64,000 nt of DNA from an uncultured Clostridia bacterium (GCA_934169925.1 CAKPOO010000003.1:62001-126000); one strand, 5' to 3'. Positions 34,225-43,725 are shown, counted from the first letter of the stretch. The notes: a model not told the origin generated them from the sequence alone. Numbers and translations are program-made.

Positions 34225-34641
34225 ATGAAAAGTTCAAAAAAATTCTTATTAAGAATAATACCAGTTTTTGTTGTTTTAAGCATAATATTAACTTCAGTAA
34301 CAGGAGTTTTTGCATTTGGTAATTTTAATGATATTTCTGAGATTAATAAAGGTGCAGGAACTACTGGTGATGGTGTTACATCTGTTAATGGTGCTGTAAA
34401 TAGAGTATGGAAAACTGTTGTAACTGTTTTACAAATATTAGCAGTTGCTGCAATAGTTATAGCTGGTGTAAGATATATGTTTGCTTCAGCTGATACAAAA
34501 GCTGATATAAAAGGACAAACAGTTGGACTTGTTGTTGGTGCTGTACTTGTTTTCGGTGCATCATTTATCGTTCAATTTATTATTAATGTTACTTCAGATG
34601 TTACAGGGGTAAAAGAATCACAACAAACACAACAACAATAA
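34225..34641 (+). CDS. VirB2/TrbC-like pilin 1
   Basis: This 138-residue protein has a signal peptide ending TGVFA (cleavage about residue 31), a short linker and two membrane helices: VWKTVVTVLQILAVAAIVIAG and a second around TVGLVVGAVLVFGASFIVQF. The cytoplasmic turn between them reads RYMFASADTKADIKG. This is the VirB2/TrbC conjugative-pilin plan. It ends with a Gln-rich tail (ESQQTQQQ) not found in its paralogues. It has a perfect AAGGAGG site and its own promoter, and a terminator follows at once, so it could be expressed above the other genes as the main subunit. Confidence 0.8.
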   Translation: MKSSKKFLLRIIPVFVVLSIILTSVTGVFAFGNFNDISEINKGAGTTGDGVTSVNGAVNRVWKTVVTVLQILAVAAIVIAGVRYMFASADTKADIKGQTVGLVVGAVLVFGASFIVQFIINVTSDVTGVKESQQTQQQ

Positions 34642-34653
34642 TAATGTTTTTAT

Positions 34654-34680
34654 AAAATCAGGCTTGACCTGATTTTTTTA
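34654..34680 (+). terminator. Internal terminator after VirB2-like pilin 1
   Basis: AAAATCAGG (34654-34662) pairs with CCTGATTTT (34668-34676) around a 5-base loop and is followed by T residues. No promoter is evident between it and the next gene, so partial read-through probably sets the ratio of pilin 1 to the others. Confidence 0.85.
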
Positions 34681-34699
34681 TTAAAGATAGGTGAGATTT

Positions 34700-35080
34700 A
34701 TGAATAAATTTAAAATCTTTGCAATAGTCATACTTGTTATTACTTTATTTTTAACATTATATCCAGTGGTGTATGCAGATTTTGGAGAAGGTTTTGATCC
34801 TAGTAAGGTTGCATATGATAAAGTGTTAGAGGATGATACAGGTGTTGGAAAAATTACAAGCCCTATAAACAAAATTTTTAATACAATAGTTAGAATTTTA
34901 CAAATTTTGTCTATTGCAGGAATAATATTAACAGGTCTTAGATATATGCTTACAACTGATACTTTAAAAAAAGCAGATTTTAAAGAATCTACTATGTATT
35001 TGATAATAGGTATGGTTATAGTATTTTGTGCAAGTACAGTAATTGAATTTATTGTAAAAGCTGCAGATGAAGTAATATAG
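34700..35080 (+). CDS. VirB2/TrbC-like pilin 2
   Basis: This 126-residue paralogue has a signal peptide ending PVVYA and two membrane helices (KIFNTIVRILQILSIAGIILTG and a second around STMYLIIGMVIVFCASTVIEF) joined by RYMLTTDTLKKADFKE. ATG 34700 is chosen because AGGTG ends 6 bases upstream; the GTG 34691 is inside that site. It is less similar to pilin 1 than pilin 3 is. Confidence 0.78.
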   Translation: MNKFKIFAIVILVITLFLTLYPVVYADFGEGFDPSKVAYDKVLEDDTGVGKITSPINKIFNTIVRILQILSIAGIILTGLRYMLTTDTLKKADFKESTMYLIIGMVIVFCASTVIEFIVKAADEVI

Positions 35081-35100
35081 TAAAAGGAGGATTAAGATAC

Positions 35101-35475
35101 ATGAATAATAGTTACAAAATATTATTTAAAATAATGGCTATTGTATTTATAGGTATCATTATTGCAAGTAATGTTAGCATTGTTTTTGCAGATGATCTTT
35201 CTGATTTTAACAGTACAGATTTTAATGCTGGAGAAGAAAGCGTAGAAAAGATTGATACTGCCGTTCTTAAAATTTGGAAAACAGTTGTTACAATTTTACA
35301 AATTGTTTCTGTTGCAGCTGTTATTATTACTGGACTTAAGTATATGTTTGCATCATCAGAGAAAAAAGCTGACATAAAATCTATGTCACTTGGATTTATT
35401 GTTGGGGCAGTTATTGTCTTTGGATCTTCGTTTGTTGTATCCTTTGTTATAAAAGTTGTACAAGATACAATATAA
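35101..35475 (+). CDS. VirB2/TrbC-like pilin 3
   Basis: This 124-residue paralogue has a signal peptide ending IVFA before DDLSDF. Its two helices (IWKTVVTILQIVSVAAVIITG and a second around LGFIVGAVIVFGSSFVVSF) flank KYMFASSEKKADIKS. It closely resembles pilin 1, without the Gln tail. AAGGAGG precedes the ATG. A strong terminator follows, closing the three-pilin unit. Confidence 0.78.
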   Translation: MNNSYKILFKIMAIVFIGIIIASNVSIVFADDLSDFNSTDFNAGEESVEKIDTAVLKIWKTVVTILQIVSVAAVIITGLKYMFASSEKKADIKSMSLGFIVGAVIVFGSSFVVSFVIKVVQDTI

Positions 35476-35492
35476 TAAGCTTAAATATTAAT

Positions 35493-35533
35493 AAAAAATC
35501 TACTTTTTCATTAAAAAAAGTAGATTTTTTTTT
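35493..35533 (+). terminator. Terminator after VirB2-like pilin 3
   Basis: A 16-bp stem (35493-35508 with 35515-35530) lies around a 6-base loop and is followed by T residues. It separates the pilins from the machine genes. Confidence 0.9.
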
Positions 35534-35543
35534 ACTTTATTGA

Positions 35544-35549
35544 TATAAT
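35544..35549 (+). promoter_or_regulatory. Extended -10 promoter for the double pilin and machine genes
   Basis: TGA-TATAAT lies 28 bases before the ATG at 35578; no good -35 is seen because the terminator stem occupies that place. It would start the long downstream operon. Confidence 0.5.
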
Positions 35550-35577
35550 TTGTATGTGAAAATAGAGAGGTTATTTT

Positions 35578-36546
35578 ATGAACAAAAAGATATTTAGTAT
35601 AGTTATTATGAGCATAGTATTTTTTGCTATGATAGGTGGCAATGTATTTGCATGGGTAGAGTCTGATGACGTATCAAGTTTAAGGAGTGATGAAATAGCA
35701 GAAAATATAAAAAGTAGTTTTAATAGTAAAAATATAGATGATTTTTTTTGCTATGTAAATTATGGATATAGTGATTTATCATCTGAGCAAAAAGAAGAAG
35801 TTGATCCATTGATAGAATATTCAGTAAAAAATTATAAAAGTCAGCTACTAAGTGCTACAAATAAATTAGATCCTACTGAAGATCCAATAAGTTCACAACT
35901 TGATAGTGTTTGGAATAAATTTGAAGGTGGAAAGAGCTTTACTTCTAATGCGTCATCTGGTTCAAAGTCAGACGATGATAAGAAAAAAGCTGCTGATGAT
36001 TGGTTTGGTCAAGCTACTTCTTGGTGGGGAGATGCTAAAAAAAGTGGATTTACAATTCCACAAGAAGCTCAGGATGTAATAGATCAATTTACCGATATGA
36101 TTAACATTATAGGTACAACTTTAATATTTGTTGCAACAATTGTTCTTGGAATTAAATTTATATTTGGAAGTATTGATGGAAAATCTGAAGCAAAGGAAGA
36201 TATGATTACTTTACTTGTAGCTTGTGTATTTTTCTTTGGATGGAATGGAATAATGGGGATTCTTTTAAATAATGCTCATGATGACATTGCAATAGTTGAA
36301 GGTGAAACTAGTTACGTAACTGTAATTTCTAAAATGTTAACTGTATTTAGAACAATTTCAAATTGTTTACTTGTTGTTGGTGTTATTTATGTAGGTATAA
36401 AATTTATATTTGCTGGTGCACAGGGAAAAGCAGATTTAAAAGCAAAATCTGGTTTTTTTATAATTGGTATTATACTTGCATTTTGTACAGTAAATGTTCT
36501 TACTTTCTTATCAGATGTTATAAATCAAGTATTAACAAAAACATAA
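35578..36546 (+). CDS. Double VirB2-like membrane protein
   Basis: This 322-residue protein has a signal peptide ending GGNVFA, a 150-residue extracytoplasmic region and then two successive VirB2-like helix pairs. Pair 1 has IIGTTLIFVATIVLGIKFIF followed by the turn GSIDGKSEAKED and a second helix. Pair 2 has ISNCLLVVGVIYVGIKFIF, the turn AGAQGKADLKAKS and a last helix. The two turns and GIKFIF/GIKFIFAG match each other and the single pilins, so this is an internal duplication of a pilin fold with an added ectodomain. It may form a pilus base or cap. AGAGAGG precedes the ATG. Confidence 0.7.
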   Translation: MNKKIFSIVIMSIVFFAMIGGNVFAWVESDDVSSLRSDEIAENIKSSFNSKNIDDFFCYVNYGYSDLSSEQKEEVDPLIEYSVKNYKSQLLSATNKLDPTEDPISSQLDSVWNKFEGGKSFTSNASSGSKSDDDKKKAADDWFGQATSWWGDAKKSGFTIPQEAQDVIDQFTDMINIIGTTLIFVATIVLGIKFIFGSIDGKSEAKEDMITLLVACVFFFGWNGIMGILLNNAHDDIAIVEGETSYVTVISKMLTVFRTISNCLLVVGVIYVGIKFIFAGAQGKADLKAKSGFFIIGIILAFCTVNVLTFLSDVINQVLTKT

Positions 36547-36573
36547 GGAATATAAGAATTAGGGGGTTAATAT

Positions 36574-36975
36574 ATGGGAAAATCTTATTATGTTCCACGT
36601 AGTGTTAAAGGTGAGACAAGAATACTTATTATATTTACAGTTAAGTCATTTATTTTTACTCTTGCTTTTGGACTTATAGGTGGTGGAATTTGGGCTTTAG
36701 GCTCAAATCTATTTGGAATGGGAATGTTTCCAGGAATTGCAGTTACAATTTTATTTGGAGGATTTGGTTATTTAATTGGTACAGCTAAAATACCTGATTC
36801 ACCAATAATGGGACCATTTCAAAAAGCTGGTGGTGAATATGTTAGTGAAATAATTAAAAGATTTATCACTTTTAAATCAAGAAAAAAAATATATTTATAT
36901 AATTACAATAGAGAAAATATAATTAATAATAAAAATAATAAAAATAGTAGTAATAACAAAGGAGGAAAAAAATAA
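36574..36975 (+). CDS. PrgI/VirB3-like membrane protein
   Basis: This 133-residue protein has a short N-terminus YVPRSVKGETRILIIFTVKS, a PrgI-like signature, and two closely spaced helices followed by the segment AKIPDSPIMGPFQKAGGEYV. A basic, Asn-rich C-terminal tail is cytoplasmic. VirB3/PrgI proteins link the VirB4 ATPase to the membrane channel, and its position before the VirB4 genes agrees. AGGGGG lies 7 bases before the ATG. Its stop overlaps the next start (TAATG). Confidence 0.75.
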   Translation: MGKSYYVPRSVKGETRILIIFTVKSFIFTLAFGLIGGGIWALGSNLFGMGMFPGIAVTILFGGFGYLIGTAKIPDSPIMGPFQKAGGEYVSEIIKRFITFKSRKKIYLYNYNRENIINNKNNKNSSNNKGGKK

Positions 36976-38360
36976 TGCCTTATATTCTTTTAGGAGTTCT
37001 AGGTATATTTGGTGTAGTATTTTATTTTTATAATAAATCACAAACAAAAAAGGAAGATACTTCAAATATATCAAATAAAGATAAAGATAAAAATAAAAAT
37101 TCATCTTCTGGTACTAAATCAGCAGATGTAAAAAAAGATGATGTATTCAATTTTATGGAATTTGATAAAATTCAAGATGGTATGATTGTTCAAAATAAAG
37201 GAACAAAATATACAATGGCAATTAAATGTAAAGGGGTTAACTATGACTTAATGTCTGATGTTGAACAACTTGCAGTAGAAGAAGGATTTATTACTTTTTT
37301 AAATACTTTAAGATATCCAATTCAATTATATGTACAAGCACAAAATATTGATTTAAAAGGTGCTATTAATACATACAAAAATAATGTAGCAAATATTAAT
37401 GATGAATTTAATCAAATTGATAGAGAATATCAAAAAGTTCTTGAATCATTTGAAGCTTCTGAAGAAGATATTGATAAAATTGAAAAAGAAAGAAGTAAAG
37501 TAAAAAATGTTTATGAATATGCAAACGATATTATAAACTACGTAGAAGTATTAGGATCTAATAAAGCATTATTACAAAGAAGCTTTTATGTTTTATTATC
37601 ATACTATACTTCTGAGATAAATGCTTCAAGTAACTTTAGTAAAGAAGAAGTTGTTAATATGTGTTATAACGAACTTTTAACAAGAGCAAAAGGTATTTGT
37701 AGTGCACTTGCAGGTTGTGGAGTTGAAGGTAAAGTATTAAACTCAAATGAACTTGCAGATCTATTATATAATGCATATAACAGAGATGATAAAGGATTAA
37801 TTGATGTTAAAAATGCGTTAGAATCAGGATTTTATAGATTATATTCTACATCAAAAGATGCTTATGAGAAAAAAGAAGAACTATTAGAAGCAGAAATTGA
37901 GAAAAAAGCAAAATTAAAAGCATATAAAGCAATTAAAACTTCAATAGAAAATGGTACATACGTTTCTGATAAAGCAAAAGAATTGCAAAACGAAGAAGTT
38001 GTAAGTAGAGTTGCAACTGAAATAGTAAAAAGAGAAGATGTTCCAGTTGAAGTAAAAAAAGATGCTCAAAAAAATATAATAGAGGAATATAGACAAGATA
38101 AAAGAAAAATATTACTTGAAATAAATGATGAAAAACAAGAAAAGTTATCAGAAGCTAATAAAGAAATTGAAAATTTGACAGGGGAAAAAGCAACTACTCA
38201 AGAAACAAATAAAGTTGAAGAAACTGCAAAAGATGTTGCAAAAGAAATCACAAAACAAGAACTAGATTTAAGAAATGAAGAAGAAAATATTGCTCCTGTT
38301 TCTAATAATAAAGTAAATGAAAATTTCTTTGATGATTCAGAAGATGATAGTATAATTTAA
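36975..38360 (+). CDS. VirB4 N-terminal-like (TraC-like) membrane-associated protein
   Basis: This 461-residue protein has an N-terminal membrane helix (YILLGVLGIFGVVFYFY), a charged linker and a domain (about 55-260) that starts FMEFDKIQDGMIVQNKGTKYTMAI and includes EEGFITFLNTLRYPIQLYVQ, as seen in the N-terminal part of VirB4/TraC-type ATPases. The C-terminal 180 residues are predicted helical and very rich in Lys and Glu, probably coiled coil. It has no Walker motif. It sits directly before the ATPase-bearing gene, so together they appear to be a split VirB4. A strong AAAGGAGG site lies in front. Confidence 0.7.
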   Translation: MPYILLGVLGIFGVVFYFYNKSQTKKEDTSNISNKDKDKNKNSSSGTKSADVKKDDVFNFMEFDKIQDGMIVQNKGTKYTMAIKCKGVNYDLMSDVEQLAVEEGFITFLNTLRYPIQLYVQAQNIDLKGAINTYKNNVANINDEFNQIDREYQKVLESFEASEEDIDKIEKERSKVKNVYEYANDIINYVEVLGSNKALLQRSFYVLLSYYTSEINASSNFSKEEVVNMCYNELLTRAKGICSALAGCGVEGKVLNSNELADLLYNAYNRDDKGLIDVKNALESGFYRLYSTSKDAYEKKEELLEAEIEKKAKLKAYKAIKTSIENGTYVSDKAKELQNEEVVSRVATEIVKREDVPVEVKKDAQKNIIEEYRQDKRKILLEINDEKQEKLSEANKEIENLTGEKATTQETNKVEETAKDVAKEITKQELDLRNEEENIAPVSNNKVNENFFDDSEDDSII

Positions 38361-38383
38361 TTTAACTTTGGGGGATTAGATAT

Positions 38384-40396
38384 ATGAGTAAAAAAGAAGA
38401 TAAAAAGAATAAAAAAGATAAAAAGAATAAGGAGAAAAAAGGTAGTGTAAGTAATGAAGAGATTATAGCAAATAACTCAGATGATTTTAATTCGTTAAAA
38501 CTTAATCAATCTTCTTTACAAGATTTACTTGCTCCATCTGGTATAGATGCATCTCATTATGATTACTTAGAAATATTTTCAAAAGTTTCAAGATTTGCTA
38601 GAACATTTTATGTTACAACAATACCAAGACAAGCTACATTTCCATACTTTTTATCTGGAGTATATGAATTTGGTGATGTAAATACTTCTGTATATATAAC
38701 ACCTATATCAGAAACAACATCACAAAACGAATTAAATAAAACAATTGTAGAATTACAATCAGAAAGATATGTTGCAGAAGATAGAGGAGATATAAACAGA
38801 GCATCAGTACTATCTGCAAAACAAGCAGAAGCAGAAGCACTTCGTGATCAAATAGCTGCAGGTTATAACAAATTATTTGATGCAACTATAGTTTGTACTT
38901 TGTTTTCATATACAAAAGCAGAACTTGATAAACTTTCTGAAATACTTGCAATGGAAGCATCAAAAACTCAACTTGGATTAAAAACAGCTTGGGCTTTACA
39001 AGAAGAAGGCTTTAAATCTAATTTACCTTTAAATTCGAATAAAATTACAAGAAAACATACTTTTGATAGAGGTTCTATGGCAACAGTATTTCCTTTTGTA
39101 AATGCCGATGCTGGTATGGATACAGGTGTTCCAATAGGAATTAACAAACAAACAGGATTACCTTTATTATTTGATAATTTTAGTTCATCACTTACAAATT
39201 ATAACATGATAATTTTTGGTAAATCTGGTGCTGGTAAATCTGTTACAATAAAAACTATAATGGCAAGATCTGCTATATTAATGGGTGTTGAAAACCTTGT
39301 ACTTGATGCTGAAGGAGAATATGTTGTTGTTGCTGATGCATTAAGAGGTATAAACGTTGATATTAGTCCAAAATCAGATACAATTATTAATATATTTGAT
39401 GTTGAAACAGAAATTGAAAAAGATGAAATTACTGGTAAAGATAAATTTGTTTTAAATATCGAAAACAAAGTAGAAGATGTTACACAATCTCTTCTTACTA
39501 TGGCAAGAGGTGCAACAAAATCTCAAGAAGTTAACGAACTTACAAAACAAATAATTGCTGAAATTGTTGCAGAAGAATATGCAGCAAAAGGTATTACTTC
39601 TGATCCGGATTCACTTTATACAAGTGAAACTACTTTTGATGAAGAAGGTAATATTGGTAAAATAAAAAAATTAATGCCTACAATTAGTGATTGGTATGAA
39701 AGACTACTTAAAAAAGCAGAAGAAAATGAAAATGATACATACAAATATCACTATGATTATTTAGTTAAAGTTATGAAACAATATTGTAAAAAATATAATG
39801 GACAAATGGCATATTTTGACGGTCAATCAACATTTGATTTACTTGAAGGTTGTCCTTTCATAAACATTAACTTATCTCAATTAGAGGAAAAATTTGCAAG
39901 ACCACTTGCACAACAAATCTTACTTTCATGGATTTGGGAAAAATATGTTAAAAAGAACAGTGAAGATAAGACAAAAGCAAGACAAAAAAGAGTGCTTGTC
40001 GATGAAGCATGGATGCTTTTACCTTATCCTGAAGCTGTAGACTTCTTAAATACAATGGCAAGACGTGCTAGAAAAAGAAATGTTTCATTAACAGTTGTTT
40101 CACAGAAATTCCAAGATTTCTACGAAAACAAAAATGTTCAAGCAGTATTAACATCTGCTGATACAAAACTATTCTTAGCACAAGATAAATCTGAAATTGC
40201 TTATTTACAAGAAGTATTTAAATTAAGTGATGGTGAATCAAACTTCTTAATAACTTGCACAAGAGGTGAAGGATTAATTAAAATCGGATATTCATCAGCA
40301 GTTATTGCAATTAGACCAACTCAAAGAGAATTTGAGTTTGTTGAAACAAATATGACAAAATTATTTGAAATGAACAAGAATAAAAATAGAATTTAA
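38384..40396 (+). CDS. VirB4-family secretion ATPase
   Basis: This 670-residue protein is the motor of the secretion-like system. A Lys-rich N-terminus is followed by the VirB4 linker region, Walker A FGKSGAGKSVT (about 278-288), the nearby VLDAEGEYVVVADAL, Walker B RVLVDEAWMLL (about 534-544), TVVSQKFQDF and a C-terminal FKLSDGESNFLITCTRGEG. These are the full set of VirB4/TraC/TrbE C-terminal motifs. In T4SS systems it energises pilus or channel assembly and substrate transfer at the inner face of the membrane. No coupling protein (VirD4) is visible nearby. GGGGG lies before the ATG. Confidence 0.88.
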   Translation: MSKKEDKKNKKDKKNKEKKGSVSNEEIIANNSDDFNSLKLNQSSLQDLLAPSGIDASHYDYLEIFSKVSRFARTFYVTTIPRQATFPYFLSGVYEFGDVNTSVYITPISETTSQNELNKTIVELQSERYVAEDRGDINRASVLSAKQAEAEALRDQIAAGYNKLFDATIVCTLFSYTKAELDKLSEILAMEASKTQLGLKTAWALQEEGFKSNLPLNSNKITRKHTFDRGSMATVFPFVNADAGMDTGVPIGINKQTGLPLLFDNFSSSLTNYNMIIFGKSGAGKSVTIKTIMARSAILMGVENLVLDAEGEYVVVADALRGINVDISPKSDTIINIFDVETEIEKDEITGKDKFVLNIENKVEDVTQSLLTMARGATKSQEVNELTKQIIAEIVAEEYAAKGITSDPDSLYTSETTFDEEGNIGKIKKLMPTISDWYERLLKKAEENENDTYKYHYDYLVKVMKQYCKKYNGQMAYFDGQSTFDLLEGCPFININLSQLEEKFARPLAQQILLSWIWEKYVKKNSEDKTKARQKRVLVDEAWMLLPYPEAVDFLNTMARRARKRNVSLTVVSQKFQDFYENKNVQAVLTSADTKLFLAQDKSEIAYLQEVFKLSDGESNFLITCTRGEGLIKIGYSSAVIAIRPTQREFEFVETNMTKLFEMNKNKNRI

Positions 40397-40424
40397 AAAT
40401 TAAATTTAAAATGGATGAGGATTT

Positions 40425-42038
40425 ATGAAATTAATAAGGATGAAAAGGAAATTTACAAAAGTTTTTTGTGTGGCGATATTCGTTATTGTTTTTATCAATT
40501 TCTTTGGTAGTGGAATTTACGCACAAGTAAATACAAATTATGGAGTAGGAGATAAAGGTTCAATAACAGTAAATTTAAGAAATTATAACGATGATAGTAC
40601 TTTCTTATCAGTAATGGCTCAAATTATATATATAATTGCAGCTATATTTGAAAATATTATTGCTGGTTTATTTAGTTTGCTTACAGGAACAAAGGTGTTC
40701 CCATGGGCAGATAGAATTATATTTAATGCCATTCCATTTTTAGACGTAAATTTTATGAATCCACATTCAGGTTCTTTATTTGAATCTTCATCAGGCTCAC
40801 AAACTGCTTTGGCAGGAGTTATACAAAATATATATTATACAGTATTTATAATTGCAGTAGCATTTTTTTCAGTATGCGTAGGAATTTATGCTTTAAGACT
40901 TGTATTTGCAACTATTGCTTCTAAAAAAGCAGAGTATAAACAAGCAATAGTAAAAGTGTTAATGTCAATGCTTTTATTATTCTTGACACATTATTTAATT
41001 TCATTTATATTTTTCGTAAATGAAAAATTAGTAGAAGTTGCATCTCAAATATTACTTAATAATTCAGAAGAGTATCTATCTGAAGTTGCAGTAGATGATA
41101 TAAAAACGGACAGAAAAAATGCAATGATTTCTAGTTACACAGATGGAAAAGATGGTTTACTTGGTCATTTTTCTACTAGTGCGATAAAAAATAATAATTT
41201 GAATACTGAAACTAAAGAAGGAAAGTATAATTTAGAACATACTGATGCATATAACATTGAAAGTGGTTCAGGTGAAGATATAGCACCTAAATATGCTGAC
41301 AATAAATATTATAAATATGTTGTTGCACTTGTTACTGGAAAATTTGAATCAAAAGATAATCCAAATATAACAATAAAAAATTGGAGTAAATACAAAGATA
41401 ATGAACTTGCCGGTATATATAATCCTTCAACAGGACTTATTTATAGTGACTTGGGAGCTGATAATGTTACATCTTTTAGATTACTAAATTTATTAAGTGA
41501 TGTTCAATATTTAGGAGATAAAATAGAAGGTGTTGTAAATGGTAAAAGTAGAACAGAGGCAATAGAAGCTATTAGAAAAGACTATACGTATTACTCTACA
41601 ACAGTCACAACGAATAAGGATAATGAAACAATAGAATTCACAACTGGAAAAAGAATTCGTTATACAACTGCATTTATAGATGTGTTAAAAAATAATCAAC
41701 GTAAGTGTGATAATTTAGAACAAAGAATGACAGAACAAGAATTAGCTGCTTTTTTATATGATACATGGGATGCATTAAAAGATGTAAAATATAAAGATAT
41801 TGAATCTGTAACAAATAAGAATGTATTATCAGGGCTTAGTTCTTATTTTAAGAAAACAGCATATAATTCAAAAAGCTCACCTAAATTTAATATTATTTCA
41901 TGTATATTATATGCAATTTTTTTAATACAATCTTTAATGTATTTTGTTGCATACTTTAATAGATTCTTTTATATTATTGTACTTTCAATAATGGCTCCAC
42001 TTGTAATAGTTTATGATTTCTTTTCAAGTCGGCGCTAA
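40425..42038 (+). CDS. VirB6-like N-half paralogue 1
   Basis: This 537-residue protein has a signal peptide ending SGIYA, a helix around residues 60-90, the conserved block FPWADRIIFN followed by LDVNFMNP, two membrane helices around YYTVFIIAVAFFSVCVGIYA and LLLFLTHYLISFIFFVNEK, a variable extracytoplasmic region of about 270 residues and two C-terminal helices ending MAPLVIVYDFF. The end matches the middle of one-piece VirB6/TrbL-type channel proteins, which continue with a cytoplasmic loop and more helices. It is the first of four tandem paralogues. The gene ends in SSRR, unlike the TK ends of the others. Confidence 0.7.
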   Translation: MKLIRMKRKFTKVFCVAIFVIVFINFFGSGIYAQVNTNYGVGDKGSITVNLRNYNDDSTFLSVMAQIIYIIAAIFENIIAGLFSLLTGTKVFPWADRIIFNAIPFLDVNFMNPHSGSLFESSSGSQTALAGVIQNIYYTVFIIAVAFFSVCVGIYALRLVFATIASKKAEYKQAIVKVLMSMLLLFLTHYLISFIFFVNEKLVEVASQILLNNSEEYLSEVAVDDIKTDRKNAMISSYTDGKDGLLGHFSTSAIKNNNLNTETKEGKYNLEHTDAYNIESGSGEDIAPKYADNKYYKYVVALVTGKFESKDNPNITIKNWSKYKDNELAGIYNPSTGLIYSDLGADNVTSFRLLNLLSDVQYLGDKIEGVVNGKSRTEAIEAIRKDYTYYSTTVTTNKDNETIEFTTGKRIRYTTAFIDVLKNNQRKCDNLEQRMTEQELAAFLYDTWDALKDVKYKDIESVTNKNVLSGLSSYFKKTAYNSKSSPKFNIISCILYAIFLIQSLMYFVAYFNRFFYIIVLSIMAPLVIVYDFFSSRR

Positions 42039-42075
42039 ACTTTAAATAATTACTAAATTATATGGATGGTTAATT

Positions 42076-43725
42076 ATGATAATTAATAAAAAATTAGGAA
42101 AATTAATATTATCGGTTTTTATAGTAATATTATGTTTTAATATATTTTCAAATACAATTTATGCAGCTATTAATCAATCTTATAAAACTACAACTAATGC
42201 AGATGCATCTAAATTAGATGAGGATATGAATGATGATGAAACATTTTTATCCATGACTGCACAAGTAGTTTATATTATTACATCCGGTATAGAATGGGTA
42301 GTTTCAAAATTGGTTGGAATATTTACTACAACAGATAAATTTCCTTGGGCAGATAAAATTATATTCAATGCAGTTCCTATGTTGGATGTCAATTTTATCA
42401 ATCCTTCAAGTTATTCTTTATTTGAAAGGTCTGAAGGAACCTCAACTGCTATAGCTGAAATATTAAAAAATTTATATTATACAGTATTTACAATAGGAGT
42501 TTCATTTTTTGGTGTATGTGTTGGTATAATAGCTTTAAAACTTATTTTTGCTTCAATTGCATCACAAAAAAATAAATATCAAAAGGCTTTATTTGAAGTA
42601 TTTAAATCATTAATATTATTGTTTATATCATATTATTTGATATCATTTTTGTTTTATGTTAATGAAAAATTAGTTGAATCAGCAAGTTCAATATTATTAA
42701 AAACATTAAAGGATAACAATCTTGAATTTCAATATATACCTGAAAAAGAATATAACAAAGAAGTAGTTGATAATAATGCAAATTGGCAAGCAGATCAAAT
42801 GTTAGGAACTGGTATTACACCAAAGAATTATTATAATGGGGGATCTGACAATATTGCTGAAAAGAGTTATTACACAGATACAGAATGGAAGGAAACTCTT
42901 GTTTTAAGTGATGAATCAAATCCATTTAGAACAATGGATAATAAACAATTTATTGAGAAAGTTACTTCTGATGCAACTGCATCTGATAAAGCATATAAAT
43001 ATTTATTTTTTGATATATTATCAAATAATACATTGCCATATTTTGATAAGTATTTTAATGAATTATGGCAAGGTAGCAATGAAGCAGATGTAACACATTT
43101 ATCACCAAGTAACATGAATAATATAATGATAGCAAATTTAATATATGATGTATATAAATTAAATACTATACTTGAAAAACATGATTTTAAAGTAGGGGAT
43201 AATGAAGCATATAAAGAAATAGAAGAATATGCAAGATATGAAGATTCACCTAGTAATGATGGTTCATGGGTTAGTTATTATAAAGGTAAAAGACTAAGAC
43301 CAAAAGTATTGATAAAAGGAAATGGTGTATATGCATCAAATGAAGAAATTGTTGGATTTTTTAAGGCTATATATGATGATGTGGCATCAAGGTATAACAA
43401 TAATGGAAATAATAAAGATGCTGAATTGTTAGAAGATAAAGAATTTGATAATAATGAAGTTGTACTAAGTTCTATGGGAGTATATTTTAAAAGTAGAGCA
43501 TATTATGCAAATATGGTAGGAAAATCAGGAAGTATTGCAGCATCAGAAAGTAAAACAACTAAAAAATATAACGTAGTTGCCTGTGTATTATATGCAATAT
43601 TTGTTGTACAATCAATAATGTATTTAATTTCATACTTTAAAAGATTCTTTTATATTATAATATTATCGATGATAGCTCCGCTTGTTATCGTATATGACTT
43701 TTTAACAAAAGCGGTAAATAATTAA
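42076..43725 (+). CDS. VirB6-like N-half paralogue 2
   Basis: This 549-residue protein has the same layout: signal peptide ending NTIYA, FPWADKIIFN with LDVNFINP, helices around YYTVFTIGVSFFGVCVGIIA and LLFISYYLISFLFYVNEK, a divergent ectodomain and the C-terminal IIILSMIAPLVIVYDFLTK. The ectodomain (about 215-495) shares little with those of paralogues 1, 3 and 4. It lies 37 bases downstream of paralogue 1, and its ribosome site (GGATGG) is weak. Confidence 0.7.
   Translation: MIINKKLGKLILSVFIVILCFNIFSNTIYAAINQSYKTTTNADASKLDEDMNDDETFLSMTAQVVYIITSGIEWVVSKLVGIFTTTDKFPWADKIIFNAVPMLDVNFINPSSYSLFERSEGTSTAIAEILKNLYYTVFTIGVSFFGVCVGIIALKLIFASIASQKNKYQKALFEVFKSLILLFISYYLISFLFYVNEKLVESASSILLKTLKDNNLEFQYIPEKEYNKEVVDNNANWQADQMLGTGITPKNYYNGGSDNIAEKSYYTDTEWKETLVLSDESNPFRTMDNKQFIEKVTSDATASDKAYKYLFFDILSNNTLPYFDKYFNELWQGSNEADVTHLSPSNMNNIMIANLIYDVYKLNTILEKHDFKVGDNEAYKEIEEYARYEDSPSNDGSWVSYYKGKRLRPKVLIKGNGVYASNEEIVGFFKAIYDDVASRYNNNGNNKDAELLEDKEFDNNEVVLSSMGVYFKSRAYYANMVGKSGSIAASESKTTKKYNVVACVLYAIFVVQSIMYLISYFKRFFYIIILSMIAPLVIVYDFLTKAVNN

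Noticed and set aside
41990..42080. Frameshift joining VirB6-like paralogue 1 with the next gene
   Set aside because: All four paralogues end at the same place and the following genes have their own start codons and signal peptides, so the ends are natural.
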